Of a stretch of DNA of 64,000 nt, positions 34,287-46,176 are shown in pieces (the stretch's first letter is position 1; each line of letters opens with the position of its first letter). Source of the stretch: Zantedeschia hybrid cultivar. Taxonomy: Eukaryota; Streptophyta; Magnoliopsida; Alismatales; Araceae. The stretch spans positions 53,296,501 through 53,360,500 of the forward strand of contig JARZZO010000006.1 in assembly GCA_030544215.1 (NCBI GenBank). The letters are read 5' to 3'. The notes below the pieces were generated by a model. That model saw nothing but the letters and a program-made list of their open reading frames with translations, did not search any database and was not told where the DNA came from. The position numbers were made by a program, and so were the translations under genes.

Positions 34287-34649
34287 GAGTCCGAGTGGTT
34301 GAGTGGAGTTGCGTCTCTTTGTGGTTGCCCGAGAGGCTGGGCTAGATGAACGCTTCTATCTTGTCTTATTTAGAGGTGGTTGTGAGATCTTGTGGCACTT
34401 TTATGTACTTGGGTTTGGTGGAGAATCGGTTTTGTAAGATGTGTCTTGCTAGTGTGTGGTTAATTTGATCTTCCAGCTTTTGTCGGAATCGAGAATCTAG
34501 GTTAGCTTGGTGTGAATTTGATTGGCTAATTATGTGGAACCCTGTATGTGTGATTGGTGAGAATGATTGTTGTGATCGGTGTGCCGGCATGTGATGGTTA
34601 GCCGAGTTTTGCGTTGAGCAGTTGCAAATTTCGAGGACGAAATTCTTTT
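34287..34649 (+). other. Non-coding internal remainder of the gag-only element
   Basis: 363 bp between the gag stop and the PPT. No pol homology or ORF of note. It ends with TTTCGAGGACGAAATTC, a stretch also found upstream of the PPT in related elements. Confidence 0.6.
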
Positions 34650-34662
34650 AAGGGGGGGAGAA
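34650..34662 (+). other. Polypurine tract
   Basis: AAGGGGGGGAGAA directly before the 3' LTR; identical to the tract of the element at 16720-25140. Confidence 0.88.
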
Positions 34663-37399
34663 TGTAAGGACTGAGGTTTCGGGTTCAGTATTCGGGTCGG
34701 GCTCGGGCCAGATCCCCTGGTTTGGACCCTGAGGGGTCTTGAAATTTCTGACTGAATGACGTCAGCACTTCTCGACGCCTTTCAAGAGGCGTCAGGTTGT
34801 GTGGACGCCATTTAGGTCTACTTGTTGTTGTGCCACTTGTGCGCCACGTAGGCGGGTTTCGGGCCGCGAGAGTACGGCCCCTGTCTCGTCGTCTGAACGA
34901 CGTCCATGTTGGTCGACGCGATTCAGACTGCGACCTCTGTGATGTCAGTGTACGGCGCCAGAGCGTTGTCAGTACGGCCCGTCACATCGTCTGAACGGCG
35001 TCCGTGGTGAGCGACGCGTTTCAGAGCGGTGTCAGTACGGCCGTCCTGTCAGACTGATTGGCGTCTGTCTCGATCGACGCGTTTTAGCCAGATTTAGATT
35101 GACCCCGCGAGCCTCCCCTTCTTTCCCTCATTTTCGCCTCCACCCTCTCTCTCTTCGCTCTCTCCGCCCTCTCCGACCCTCTTTTCCCCTTCCCTTCCTC
35201 TTTTAGCCAGATTCAGATTGACCCCGCGACCACTCCAACACCTCCCTACCTCTCCCCTTTACCACCACCACTTCCTTCGCGGCGTTCCATTCTCCGGACG
35301 GCGGCCGACGTCCCGGTGGAGTGGCGGCGTCCTCGTGGGTACCGGCGGCGGTCTGCGGTGTGGCGGGTCGGCGGCACGGAGCTTGGTGGAGTTCAAGAAC
35401 CGGTAGGGGGACGAACCTTGCATGAATCTTGATTATCTTGCTTATGGTTTCCTTGGCATGGCATGATGTGTTTTTGGGTTAGAATGAGCATGTTTAGGGG
35501 GTTTTCTTGTGGGAATGGTTGTGTTCGGGATTGTGGAATTGTAGCATGCTTATGGTAGCTGATCTCCCTTTCCTCCCCCTTCTGTTTTGGGGCATTTTCG
35601 GGGCGTTTGGGGTTAAGGGAGAAACCCTCGGATCGAACTAGGGAACCAGGTTTCTTGCGCTAAACGGCGTCGTGCCTGGTCAACGCCTTTTAGAAGGACG
35701 TCAGGGCAGTACGACGCCTTTTAGGGCAGAAACCTCCCTGTTCGAGGTTTCGTGAGTACGGGGTTCTGGCGCTAAAAGACGTCATGTATGGACGACGCCT
35801 TTTAGAAGGACGTCGGACCATCATGACGCCTTTTAGGCAGGAAATGACCCCGATTGAGGGTTCTGCAACCGGGAATTCTGTGGTGAATAGCGTTTGTGGA
35901 CGTTGACGCGTTTTAAAAGGGCGACTTCCTATGTCGACGTGATTTAAGGAATAATCTGATTATAATGAACCTGTTTGAGGGGCTTGAATGGCGTCGACCT
36001 CGGTCGACGCAATTCAAGACAGAACTGCCTAACTCCTGTTATTTTACACATGTTTCATGGTTGGAAGGTTCAAATGTATGCTTTAAGTTATATACTGAGA
36101 CTGAGGACTTCTGCGTGAATGGAATTACATCATGTATGTGTGTGTTTTTGCGGATATGGAATCGGAATAACTGTGGTTTACGTTTGTCACCATGGGCCGT
36201 TGGGGACAGGGCCATGGTGTCTGTGAGGCATTGTGCCGTACCGGTGAAGGAGGGGTACATGTTGTGTTTTACCTTTGGCTGAGGGAAGCAGATTACCTTT
36301 GGCTGAGGGAAGCAGAACCACCTTGAGCCCGTCGGGCCGGAGTAGCCGGTGCGCTATCCGAGGGGTTGCTGTTTGGTCTGAGCGGGTCGGGGTTTTCCTG
36401 TTTGTCGTGGCAGCTTCCGGCGTGTTTCTTGCTGTAGAGCTGGTTGTGGTACTGTTGGAGTTGTTTTACCCCTGTAGCCACTGGGCCTGATGTGACCTTT
36501 GATCAAGGTTACGAGTGGTACCCTTCGCCCTTTGGCCTGACGCAGCCCGGGTGGTTAGGCGGTTTGCCGGTCCCCAGGGCCCTCCTGAAGCGCTGAGGCC
36601 TAGCGTGGAGGCAATCTGGTCGGTAGGACAGTAGTCTAGACTGCTTGTGTGCACACGTAGCTGGGCAGTGGTGGTACACTGGTCCCAGTTAGTCCTAGTT
36701 TGGCTCACTGCCTCACCCTACAGTGCCCCGGAACACTGTAGGGGCGGACATGCGTGAGTAGTGGTGGTAGTGTTGTGAGGCGACGTTTGACTTCGGTCGA
36801 CAGTGTGGTTCAGTCGCTTTGTGGACTTTGACGGTGAGACGTGACTTCGTGTTGGGTTTTTCGGGTTACTTAGAAACGTTCCTGTTACACTACTTACGCG
36901 CATGTTTCATATCAGATTTGGGTGCTATGTTTACTGCTTTACTTAATTGCCATATATCCGTATTGTTGCACTTGTGGGTGTGTGAGTGGGAGGTAGGGGA
37001 TCGGATGATCCCTACTGAGCCCAATTCTGGTCTGGCTCACTCCCTGCGGTTTCAAGTGTGGCGTGTGGCGGCGTGTGGCGGCGTGTGGTGTCTTCTTGCT
37101 GTGCGGACCAGCAGCTGTCTCAGTTCCGGGGTATGCCCCGATGTTGTTGTACTTTACTTCTGCCAGCACTTATTTAATTTGTTGGACCATGTAATTATTG
37201 TTGGACTGTATACGGACATTGTTATCTTCCTTCCTGCGCACTTGTTATATCTTTGTAGTCCATGTGATGTTATATTTAGCCTTGTTTAACGCTTACTCCT
37301 CCAGATGTGTTGTGTGAGATCCGGGTGTGAACCCGCAGTTAATGGGCCGACATCCATTTAGTGATCGGGTCTCCGGTCATAGGATGGCGGGTCGTTACA
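34663..37399 (+). repeat. 3' LTR of the gag-only element
   Basis: 2737 bp from TGTAAGG to CGTTACA. U3 module cluster about 34755-35092, CT-rich core 35100-35280, GTTCAAGAACCGGTAGGG word at 35391-35408, downstream cluster about 35663-36022, hairpins 36997-37140. Short internal duplications such as TTACCTTTGGCTGAGGGAAG (near 36270-36310) are present. Confidence 0.92.
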
Positions 37400-37901
37400 A
37401 GTGCTAAGGGTGCATTCACGTATATAGAGAGAATGATTTGAAACTATGAGGTCACACTGACTCAAATTTCAAGTCAAATAATGGATTCAACCTTCTAGTA
37501 GAAAGGAATGGATCGGAAGAGTTCCAATCCAGAACTCGATATTAAAGAGACGACATAGTCAAGTGATACTGTTATTAGAACAACATGGATGAAAATGTTC
37601 ATCCCTGAACTAGATGTAGTTCTAAAAGGGTCTCTAATACCATCCTATCGTTGTAGGACAACAGTGGGAGCAATAGATGTGATCGAGCCATGGTCTCTTC
37701 AGAAATTGCAGAACATTCTGAGGTTCTTTCACAGGTTCAGAGACAAAGGATTAAGAGGAAATAACGTAATGGAAAATATTTCATGTATAGATAATTTAGC
37801 AGATCCCTGACCAAGTCGTAGTCACAGACTTTCTGTGAGCATCACCTAGATTTGATGGAGATCAAATGCGAAAGTGATTGGCTTGAGTCCAAGTGGGAGA
37901 T
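37400..37901 (+). pseudogene. Copia-2 pol end and PPT
   Basis: Remnant of the Ty1/copia RNase H C-terminus with substitutions. FIPELDVV, AIDVIEPWS, ILRFFHRFRDKG and NISCIDNLADP follow the pattern of the cleaner copy at 25885-26171. There are several stops after 37808. The PPT word TCCAAGTGGGAGAT ends the segment at 37901. Confidence 0.78.
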
Positions 37902-39506
37902 TGATGGATATAGGTGTCCTCTAAGCCAATCATTAGGCACCTATTTCAATCTGGTTCACTAATAAATGGCATTAAATTCATTATGTAGATTGGCATATTT
38001 ATAATTACGCATAATGAAGTTCATGAATATGTGCAATAGTCATCAGATTATGATGAGATCATAATAATGAGACTGATGACTTATAAACACATATTCTCAA
38101 TTGTTCCTAGTCGTAGGATGTTTGAGAAGGACATCAAACATCCGGTTAGACTAGTACAGGTTATTCCAGCTCATATGATGAGGGTGACTGATCTCGTTAG
38201 TTACTAGTGTGGAGACACAATGGTAAACCTGTAGGTGCTCATTGGAGAATGAGTTCACTGAACTGATCCGACATGAATCGCCGAATGGTAATTTACCTGA
38301 CTGTCAATCGGCTTGATTCATCGTCACAGTAGCGTAGTTGATCCTTGGACTTGAGACACCAAAGACACCCTGTCGGTGGACTTCTGGACTTTGACCTTGA
38401 CCTACGAATCCCTATCCACGGGATCTCTATTAGTCAAGGATCAGGTCCAGCGGAAGACCTTCGAAGGTGATTGTGTGTTCAATAAAGGATCGTTCGCTCT
38501 CAGGTAACTGGAGAGAGAATGCTCTAAAGTAGATCCGCAGGAGTCTCTGGCCAGAGCATAAACAATATCAGAAAAGTGGTTTTCGGATATTGTAAAGCGG
38601 AGTCTGATTCAAGTGAGTTGACAATCTAGGGTTTGACAGTTGACCATACCCTAGGTTAACTCGAGAGCATTATGCGAACGAAGGATTATAGCCACGTGGT
38701 AACTGTGGACGGGCAGGTTCCATGAGTGGGTTGCTGAACCCCATTACCTTCCGGGATCATGCGGTGTTGCTTGGCACCCAACTTGATCGGAAGTCCGACC
38801 GAATTTACATGCGATGATAATTCGGTTGAGTAATTAGTTAATATCTAGATATTAATTAATTATAATAAGTCAATAACTAGTTATTGGACTTAACGGGCTG
38901 AAAACCGGACTGGTAAATGGGCCTAGAGGGTCACACGCAATAAGATTCTTAGTCGGTGGTACATAAGTTGGATTTATATTAACTCGGGGACTTTTGTGAA
39001 AAGTCACGCCGACTTAATATATATACACCCTGTTGAGAAAGCCTGGGCCAAGCTCCAGGATTTCCCTTGCTGGCCGTCACCCCCCTTGCTGGCCGTCACC
39101 CCCCCTTTCTCTCTCCTCCTCTGGGTGTCCCGTTCGGCGCGCCAGAACAGCTTCCGTCTCCGTCGCGTGTGATTCCCGAAAGTCGGGAATTCCCGTCGGC
39201 GGGATTTCCGCAATCGTTGCGGCGACGGATCTTCAGCGAGCGAGCTGAAACGGACGAGGGATCGAGGATGAACGACCGTGGAGGATCGCGTGGATACCGC
39301 TGGAGGTCGGACGCTTGTGCGGCTTGCGGCATCACCTCGACGGAACCGAGACGGAAGCGGATTCGAATCCGCACACGGTAATCAGATTCCAACCCAGTTT
39401 TTCGGTTAGCGTTTTTCGTTCCGAATCGGATCAGCGGGCATCGGGCGGGTTTAATTTTTGTTCTTCATTTCCACTGCGTTCTTCACGTCCCACCCGGATC
39501 CTAACA
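37902..39506 (+). repeat. Copia-2 3' LTR
   Basis: 1605 bp from TGATGGATATAGG to CCTAACA. The right target duplication TCACG follows at 39507-39511 and then Ogre sequence resumes. Confidence 0.9.
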
Positions 39507-39585
39507 TCACGTACATGGTAGCTTAGGAATTAGGATAACTTCCTCTTTGTCTAAGAATTGTAGGGTTAAGTAGGTTCCATCTTTC

Positions 39586-41060
39586 TTGGATCATGAGTTA
39601 GCAAATAGGTGTAAAATTTTGAACAAAGTTGATGAATTTCTTCAGGTAGGGGTCATCTCCGAGCCGATGGAGCTTTTAAAAGTTGAATCTTGCAGTGATG
39701 GCCTAAGAGTATTTGAGCTTAGTGAAGGTGAAGAGGACAATGACTTGGCCGAATCGTTTGTTAATGGGACGAGACGGTTTGATGAACCTTCGTCAGTCGT
39801 CGATGAACCCACTAAAGAACTCAACCTTGGAACAGAGAAGGATCCAAAGATAGTGCTAATTAGTGCTAAATTGAGTCCGGAAGAAGAAGGGTCCATAATA
39901 GCCGTACTCCGAGAATATCCTGACGGGTTTGCTTCGTCATATGAGGATATGCTCGGATTAAACACAGAGTTGGTGGAACGTCTGCTAATCCTCAAGCCTG
40001 ATGCCAGACCCGTAAAACAAAAGTTAAGACGGCTACAACCGGAATTAGCACTTAAAGTAAAAGAAGAGGTTGACAAATTACACAAGGCTAAGTTCATTTG
40101 GGTAGTGCTCTATCCTAAGTGGGTAGCTAATATCGTCCCCGTGGCAAAAAAGGACGGAAAGGTTAGGGTTTGCATAGACTTCCGCAACCTCAATCAAGCA
40201 TGTCCAAAGGATGATTTCCCACTTCCTCATATAGACTTGCTAGTCGACAATACGACTGAATTTGGAATGTTGTCCTTCATGGATGGTTTTTCAGGATATA
40301 ATCAAATCCGACTAGCTAAAGAAGACCAAGAGAAGACATCTTTCATAACCCTATGGGGAACTTATTGCTACATGGTCATGCCATTTGGGTTTAAGAATGC
40401 TGGAGCCACCTATCAAAGGGCAATGATGGCAATCTTTCATGACATGATTCACACCGACATGGAGGTTTATGTGGATGACATTTTAGTGAAGTCTAAAATC
40501 AGGAAGGAGCATGCTCAAATTCTTAGGGCTATAATGCAGAGGTCAAGAGAGCACCAACTGAAAATGAATCCAAAGAAGTGTGTATTCGTGGTTTCCTCTG
40601 GCAAAATTGCTAGGGTTCATGGTAAGCAGGAGAGGGATTGAGGTTGATCCGGACAAAGTGAAGGCGATAGTGAAAATTCCCCCTCCTAAGAATGTCAGGG
40701 ATATAAAGTGTCTTATCGGTCGTCTACAATTTTTCAGACGGTTCATATCTCAACATTCTGTGAGATGTAAACCTTTTTATGATTTATTGAAAGGAGGGGC
40801 AAAGTTTATTTAGAGTGTTAAGTGTCAAAAGGCCTTCGACGAGTTGAAGAGTTATCTCCTCAATCCACCAGTTCTTATGGCTCCTATCCCGGGGCGGCCT
40901 TTATTGCTATATGTCTCCACCACCGAAGAATCAACTGGAGCAGTATTGGCCCAACTCGATGATGAGAAGAAAGAAAGAGTAGTGTACTATCTCTCCAAGC
41001 TCTTAACGATGTTGAAAAGCGATACACAGGCATGGAAAGAACATGTGCGGCCGTCGTCTG
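39586..41060 (+). pseudogene. Ogre reverse transcriptase and start of RNase H
   Basis: A 351-codon open piece (39586-40641) holds the RT palm and fingers: VPVAKKDGKVRVCIDF, DDFPLPHIDLLVD, SFMDGFSGYNQI, MPFGFKNAGATYQ and the catalytic YVDDILVKS (near 40465). A one-base shift at about 40600-40612 moves to another frame (GFMVSRRGIEVDPDKVKAI), and a TAG at 40811 likely comes from TGG. The RNase H start (LLLYVSTTEESTGAVL, YYLSKLL) runs to 41060, where the solo LTR inserts. The frame resumes after the insertion at 46177. RT copies the element RNA into DNA. Confidence 0.88.
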
Positions 41061-44000
41061 TGTAAGGACTGAGGTTTCGGGTTCAGTATTCGGGTCAGGT
41101 TCGGGCCGGATCCCCTGGTTTCGACCCTGAGGGGTCTTGAGAATCCTGACTGAATGACGTCTGTACTGCTCGACGCCTTTTAAAAGGCGTCAGGTTGTGT
41201 GGACGCCATTTAAGTCTGCTTTCTGTTGTGCCATGTGTGCGCCACGTGGGCGGGTTTCGGGCCGCGAGAGTATGGCCCCTGTCACATCGTCTGAACGGCG
41301 TCCATGACGGTCGACACGATTCAGACTGCGACCCCTGCGATGTCAGTGTACGGCGCCTGAGCGTTGTCAGAACGGCCTATCATGTCGTCTGAACGGCGTC
41401 CGTGGTGAGCGACGCGTTTTAGAGCGCTGTCAGTACGGCCCGTCCTATCAGACTGATTGGCATCTGTCTCGATCGACGCGTTTTAGCCAGATTCAGATTG
41501 ACCCCGCTAGCCTCCCCTTCTTTCCCTCATTCTTCGCCTCCGCCTTCTCTCTCTTCGCCCTCTCCGCCCTCCTTTCCCCTTTCCCTTCCTCTTCTTCCTC
41601 TCCCATCACTCCAACGCCTCCCTACCTCTCACCTCTACCTCCACCACTTCCTTCGCGGCGTTCCATTCTCCGGACGGCGACCGACGTCCCGACGGAGTGG
41701 CGGCGTCCTCGAGGGTACCGGCGGCGGTCTGCGGTGCGGCGGGTCGGCGGCACGGAGCTTGGAGGAGTTCAAGAACCGGTAGAGGGACTGTAACGACCTG
41801 CCACCCTATAATCAGGGATCCGATTACTAAATGGGTACCGAATCATTAATTTGGAACCAAACCAGGATCTAAGTAAGTCTGGGAAATAAATGATAAACTA
41901 AGCTAAACATTCACATCGCATTGAATTGAAAGGAAAATGCAGAAATTAAAAGTTATTACAATGCGACTCGATACAGCAAATAATTACATACTCCAACAGA
42001 AGAGAATTAATTAAACATACAGGCCATAAATAAAGTAACAACTACATCGGGGCATACCCCAGAACAACAGCCGTCGGTGTTCAACACACAGCCGCACACT
42101 CCTCGCTAGGTTTGCTGGGAGTCCTCACCTGAAAACCGCGGGGGTGAGTCTCAAGACAAGACTCAGTAGGGATCCTTCGATCCCCACTGCCCACGCACAA
42201 ACCCACAAGTGAAGAATACAGCTGACGGTAAAGTAACAAGCACAGTGGTAATTACTATTCCTAGATCTCAATGCAAATCACAAGCAATCGAAATGTATTA
42301 AACATGCATAATTCTAAACCAGACGACTAGGGAACCCACAACCGCCGTCTCGATAGAACACGCCAACCACACAAACAACAGTGGGGATGTGACGACCCGC
42401 CACCCTATAATCGGGGATCTGATTACTAAATGGTTACCGAATCATTAATTTGGAACCAAACCAAGATCTAAGTAAGTCTGGGAAATAAATGATAAACTAA
42501 GCTAAACATTCACATCGCATTGAATTGAAAGGAAAATGCAGAAATTAAAAGTTATTACAATGCGACTCGATACAGCAAATAATTACATACTCCAACAGAA
42601 GAGAATTAATTAAACATATAGGCCAGAAATAAAATAACAACTACATCGGGGCATACCCCGGAACAACAGCCGTCGGCGCTTAACATACAGCCGCACACTC
42701 CTCGTTAGGTCTGCCGGGAGTCCTCACCTGAAAACCGTAGGGATGAGTCTCAAAGACAAGACTCAGTAGGGATCCTTCGATCCCCACTGCCCACGCACAC
42801 ACCCACAAGTGAAGAATACAGCTGATGGTAAAGTAACAAGCACAATGGTAATTACTATTCCTAGATCTCAATGCGAATCACATGCAATCGAAATGTATTA
42901 AACATGCATAATTCTAAACCATACGACTAGGGAACCCACAACCGCCGTTTCGATAGAACACGCCAACCACATAAACAACAGTGGGGAAAACATCGACCCG
43001 CTGAGACCAAGCAGTAACCCCTCGGATAGCACTCTAGCTACTTCGGCCCAACCGGCTCAGGTGGTTACTCCTTCCCTCAGCATGAGTGACACTCCGAAAG
43101 TACCACACCCACACCGGTACTAGCTGACCCCGGGGTTCACCAGGTGACCCTCTCTCACTAGGCGTCACCCCGCCCACGCCCCCACCGGCGCTGTGCTCTA
43201 CCCACACCTGCACAGGGTGATAAAGCGCTACAACTGTCACTCCAGGTTCACAATAACACAAAACCCGGCACAGTACAATCCGGTCACGTGAAAAGCCCGC
43301 GATTGCACGACACACAACGCAGTGCCATCCGGTCATAAAGAATCCATCATTATCCAGTGCACTAAAGCATGCATTAACCAACTACCTAGCAGTATGAACA
43401 CATTTTACTGGCATGAATTAGTGTATTCTGTCTTGAATCGCGTCGCCCAAGGCCGACGCCATTCAAGCTCCCTGTACTGGTTCATAAAACACCGGCCTCA
43501 GAATCTAGCCTAAAAGGCGCCGACACAAGCGGTCGCCTTTTAAAAGGCGTCAACATCCTCAGACACCATTTAGCACAGAAATCCAGGATTTGCAGAAAAC
43601 ATTAATCAGGGGATTTCTGTCTAAAAAGGCGTCACGGTGACCCGACGCTATTACGAATCGCGTCGCCCACCCATGACGTCTTTTAGTCCCAGAATTCCCG
43701 AACTGACAGAGCCTTAGTAAGACGATTCCTGCCTAAAAGGCGTCATGATGGCCCGACGCCCTTCAAAAAGGCGTCGTCCATGCACGACGTCTTTCAACGC
43801 TAGGAACCAGGTCTGTCATGAGCCCGAGGGCTCCCCTTTTCAACACCAAAAACCCCAAAATCACCCAAAACAGAGGAGAAAGAGGGGCGAATCCAACCAT
43901 CAGGAAACCACATTCTTAGAAATCCCCCATATCATCAAGAAGAGCTCCTAAACATGCTTGTTCTACCCCTCAAAACCATAGATCTAAAACATGCTTTAAG

Positions 44001-46171
44001 AGGGAGAATCATGGTTTGAACATAGAACACGATGGGGATCGTCACCTTACTGGTTACTTGAACTCCTCCAAGCTTCAAGCCGTCCACCCGTCTCGCCCCA
44101 CGCCGCCGCCGGTACCGCCGTGGTCGTCTTTACTCCACCGTGACGTCGGCCGCCGTCCGGAGAGTAAAACGCCACAGTGGAAGTGGAGGTGGTAGTGGTG
44201 GGAGCTAGGTAGGGGATGGAGTGGAGGGAAGATGGAATGGTGGGAGGAAGAGAGGGATGAGAAGGGACTGCCGCCGGAATCGCCAGAAGGGGAGGAGAGA
44301 GAGAGAGAAGGAGGAAAATGAGGGAAAGAAAGAGGGCTCGCGGGGTTAACCAGAGACTGGCTAAAACGCGTCGACATGGACGGACGCCTAATAGGTGACG
44401 TGACGGCCTCTCTGACAGGACTCTGAAACGCTTCGTTCTACACAAACGCCGTTCAGGGGACATGTCAGGGCCGTACTCTGACAATCCCAGAGTCACAGTC
44501 TGAAAGGCGTCGTCCCATGCGGACGCCGTTCAGACGACACGACAGGGCCGTACTCTCGCGGCCCAAAGCCAGCCCACGTGGCATCCACGTGGTAGAACCT
44601 AAAACGCGTCTACAACGGTGGACGCCGTTTAAACCGCGTCGAGCCCGCGATACGTAACATCACAGAGTCTCTGCCCCACTGGAGCCTGAACTACAGGGTC
44701 CGACCCCGAAAACCGGAATCGAAAGCCTCAGTCCTTACAGGGACGAACCTTGCATAAATCGTGATTATCTTGCTTATAGTTTCCTTGGCGTGGAATGATA
44801 TGTTTTGGGTTAGACTGAGCATGTTTAGGGGGTGTTTCTTGTGGGAATGGCCGTGTTAGGGATTGTGGAATTGGAGCATGCTTCTGGTAGTTGATTTCCC
44901 TTTTCCTCCCCCTTCTGTTTTGGGCATTTTCGGGGTGTTTGGGGTTAAAGGAGGAACCCTCGGATGAAACCAGAGAACCAGGTTTCTGGCGCTAAACGGC
45001 GTCGTGCCTGGTCGACGCCTTTTAGAAGGACGTCAGGGCAGTACGACGCCTTTTAGGACAGAAACCTCCCTATTCGAGGTTTCGTTGTACGGGGTTCTGG
45101 CGCTAAAGGACGTCATGTATGGACGACGCCTTTTAGAAGGACGTCGGACCATCATGACGCCTTTTAGGCAGGAAATCACCCCGACTGAGGCTTCTGACAT
45201 CCGAAATTCTGGGGTGAATGGCGTCTGTGGACTCTGACGCGTTATAAAGGGCGGCTTCCCATGTCGACGTGGTTTAAGGAATAATCTGGTTTTAATGAAC
45301 CTGTTTTAGGGGCTTGAATGGCGTCGACCTCGGTCGACGCAATTCAAGACAGAACTGCTTAACTCCTATTATTTAACACATGTTTCACGATTAGATGGTT
45401 TGAATGCATGCCTTAAGTTGTACACTGGGACTGAGGACTTCTGCGTGAATGGAATTACATCATGTATGTGTGTGTGTTTATGCGGATATGGAATTGGAAC
45501 TACTGTGGTTTACGTTTGTCACCATGGGCCAATGGGGGTGAGCCATGGTGTCTGTGAGGCATTGTGCCGTACCGGTGGAGGAGGGGTACATGTTGTGTTT
45601 TACCTTTGGCTTAGGGAAGCAGAACCATCTTGAGCCCGTCGGGCCGGAGTAGCCGGTGCGCTATCCGAGGGATTGCTGTTTGGTCTCAGCGGGTCAGGGT
45701 TTCCCTGTTTGTCGTGGCAGCTTCCGGCGCATTTCTTGTTGTGGAGCTGGTTGTATGAGTGGGAGGCAGGGGATCGGATGATCCCTACTGAGCCCAATTC
45801 TGGTGTGGCTCACTCCCTGCGGTTTCAGGTGTGGACCTCGTGGCGTGTGGCGGCGTGTGGTGTCTTCTTGGTGTGCGGACCAGCAGCTGTCTCAGTTCTG
45901 GGGTATGCCCCGATGTTGTTGTACTTTACTTCTGCATGTACTTATTTAATGGTTGGACCATGTAATTATTGTTGGACTGTATACGGACATTGTTATCTTC
46001 CTTCCTGCGCACTTGTTATATCTTTGTAGTCCGTGTGATTGTTATATTTAGCCTTGTTTAGCGCTTACTCCTCCAGATGTGTTGTGTGAGATCCGGGTGT
46101 GAACCCGCAGTTAATGGGCCGACATCCATTTAGTGATCGGGTCTCCGGTCAGAGGATGGCGGGTCGTTACA
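41061..46171 (+). mobile_element. Solo LTR in the Ogre pol (interrupted)
   Basis: TGTAAGGACTGAGG at 41061 to CGTTACA at 46171, flanked by perfect GTCTG duplications (41056-41060 and 46172-46176). No internal gypsy region remains. It is the same subfamily as the LTR at 34663-37399 but about 580 bp shorter net of its insertion. One deletion lies at about 45754, where GAGCTGGTTGT is joined to ATGAGTGGGAGG. Module clusters are at about 41155-41485 and 44995-45345. Confidence 0.92.
41789..44739 (-). mobile_element. Solo LTR nested in opposite orientation, with tandem terminal duplication
   Basis: Bounded by perfect GGGAC duplications (41784-41788 and 44740-44744). The terminal segment is present twice in tandem: 41789-42387 and 42388-42987, both starting TGT(A/G)ACGACC. 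The second copy continues into the full LTR. Module clusters are at 43432-43798 and 44360-44640, and hairpins occur in both terminal copies (near 42165 and 42769). No PBS or PPT. Confidence 0.9.
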
Positions 46172-46176
46172 GTCTG

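Larger units (their letters stand above)
31044..37399 (+). mobile_element. Gag-only gypsy element (TR-GAG-like), 5' truncated
   Basis: 5' LTR missing its first 699 bp or so (31044-33090), PBS, gag with two stops, PPT and full 3' LTR (34663-37399). The internal region is only about 1.57 kb and carries no trace of pol. It shares LTR start, PBS, PPT and gag with the element at 16720-25140, so it is the same family on the other strand and at a more reduced stage. Confidence 0.88.
30309..39506 (+). mobile_element. Second Ty1/copia element, deleted and hosting a gypsy
   Basis: A different LTR family from the first copia, starting TGATGGATATAGGTGTC and ending CCTAACA. Parts are a truncated 5' LTR (30309-30990), pol end (37400-37889), PPT and full 3' LTR (37902-39506). 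Flanks TCATG (30304-30308) and TCACG (39507-39511) are a target duplication with one change. A gypsy element (31044-37399) occupies the middle, and a deletion spans from the copia 5' LTR into the gypsy 5' LTR. Confidence 0.85.
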
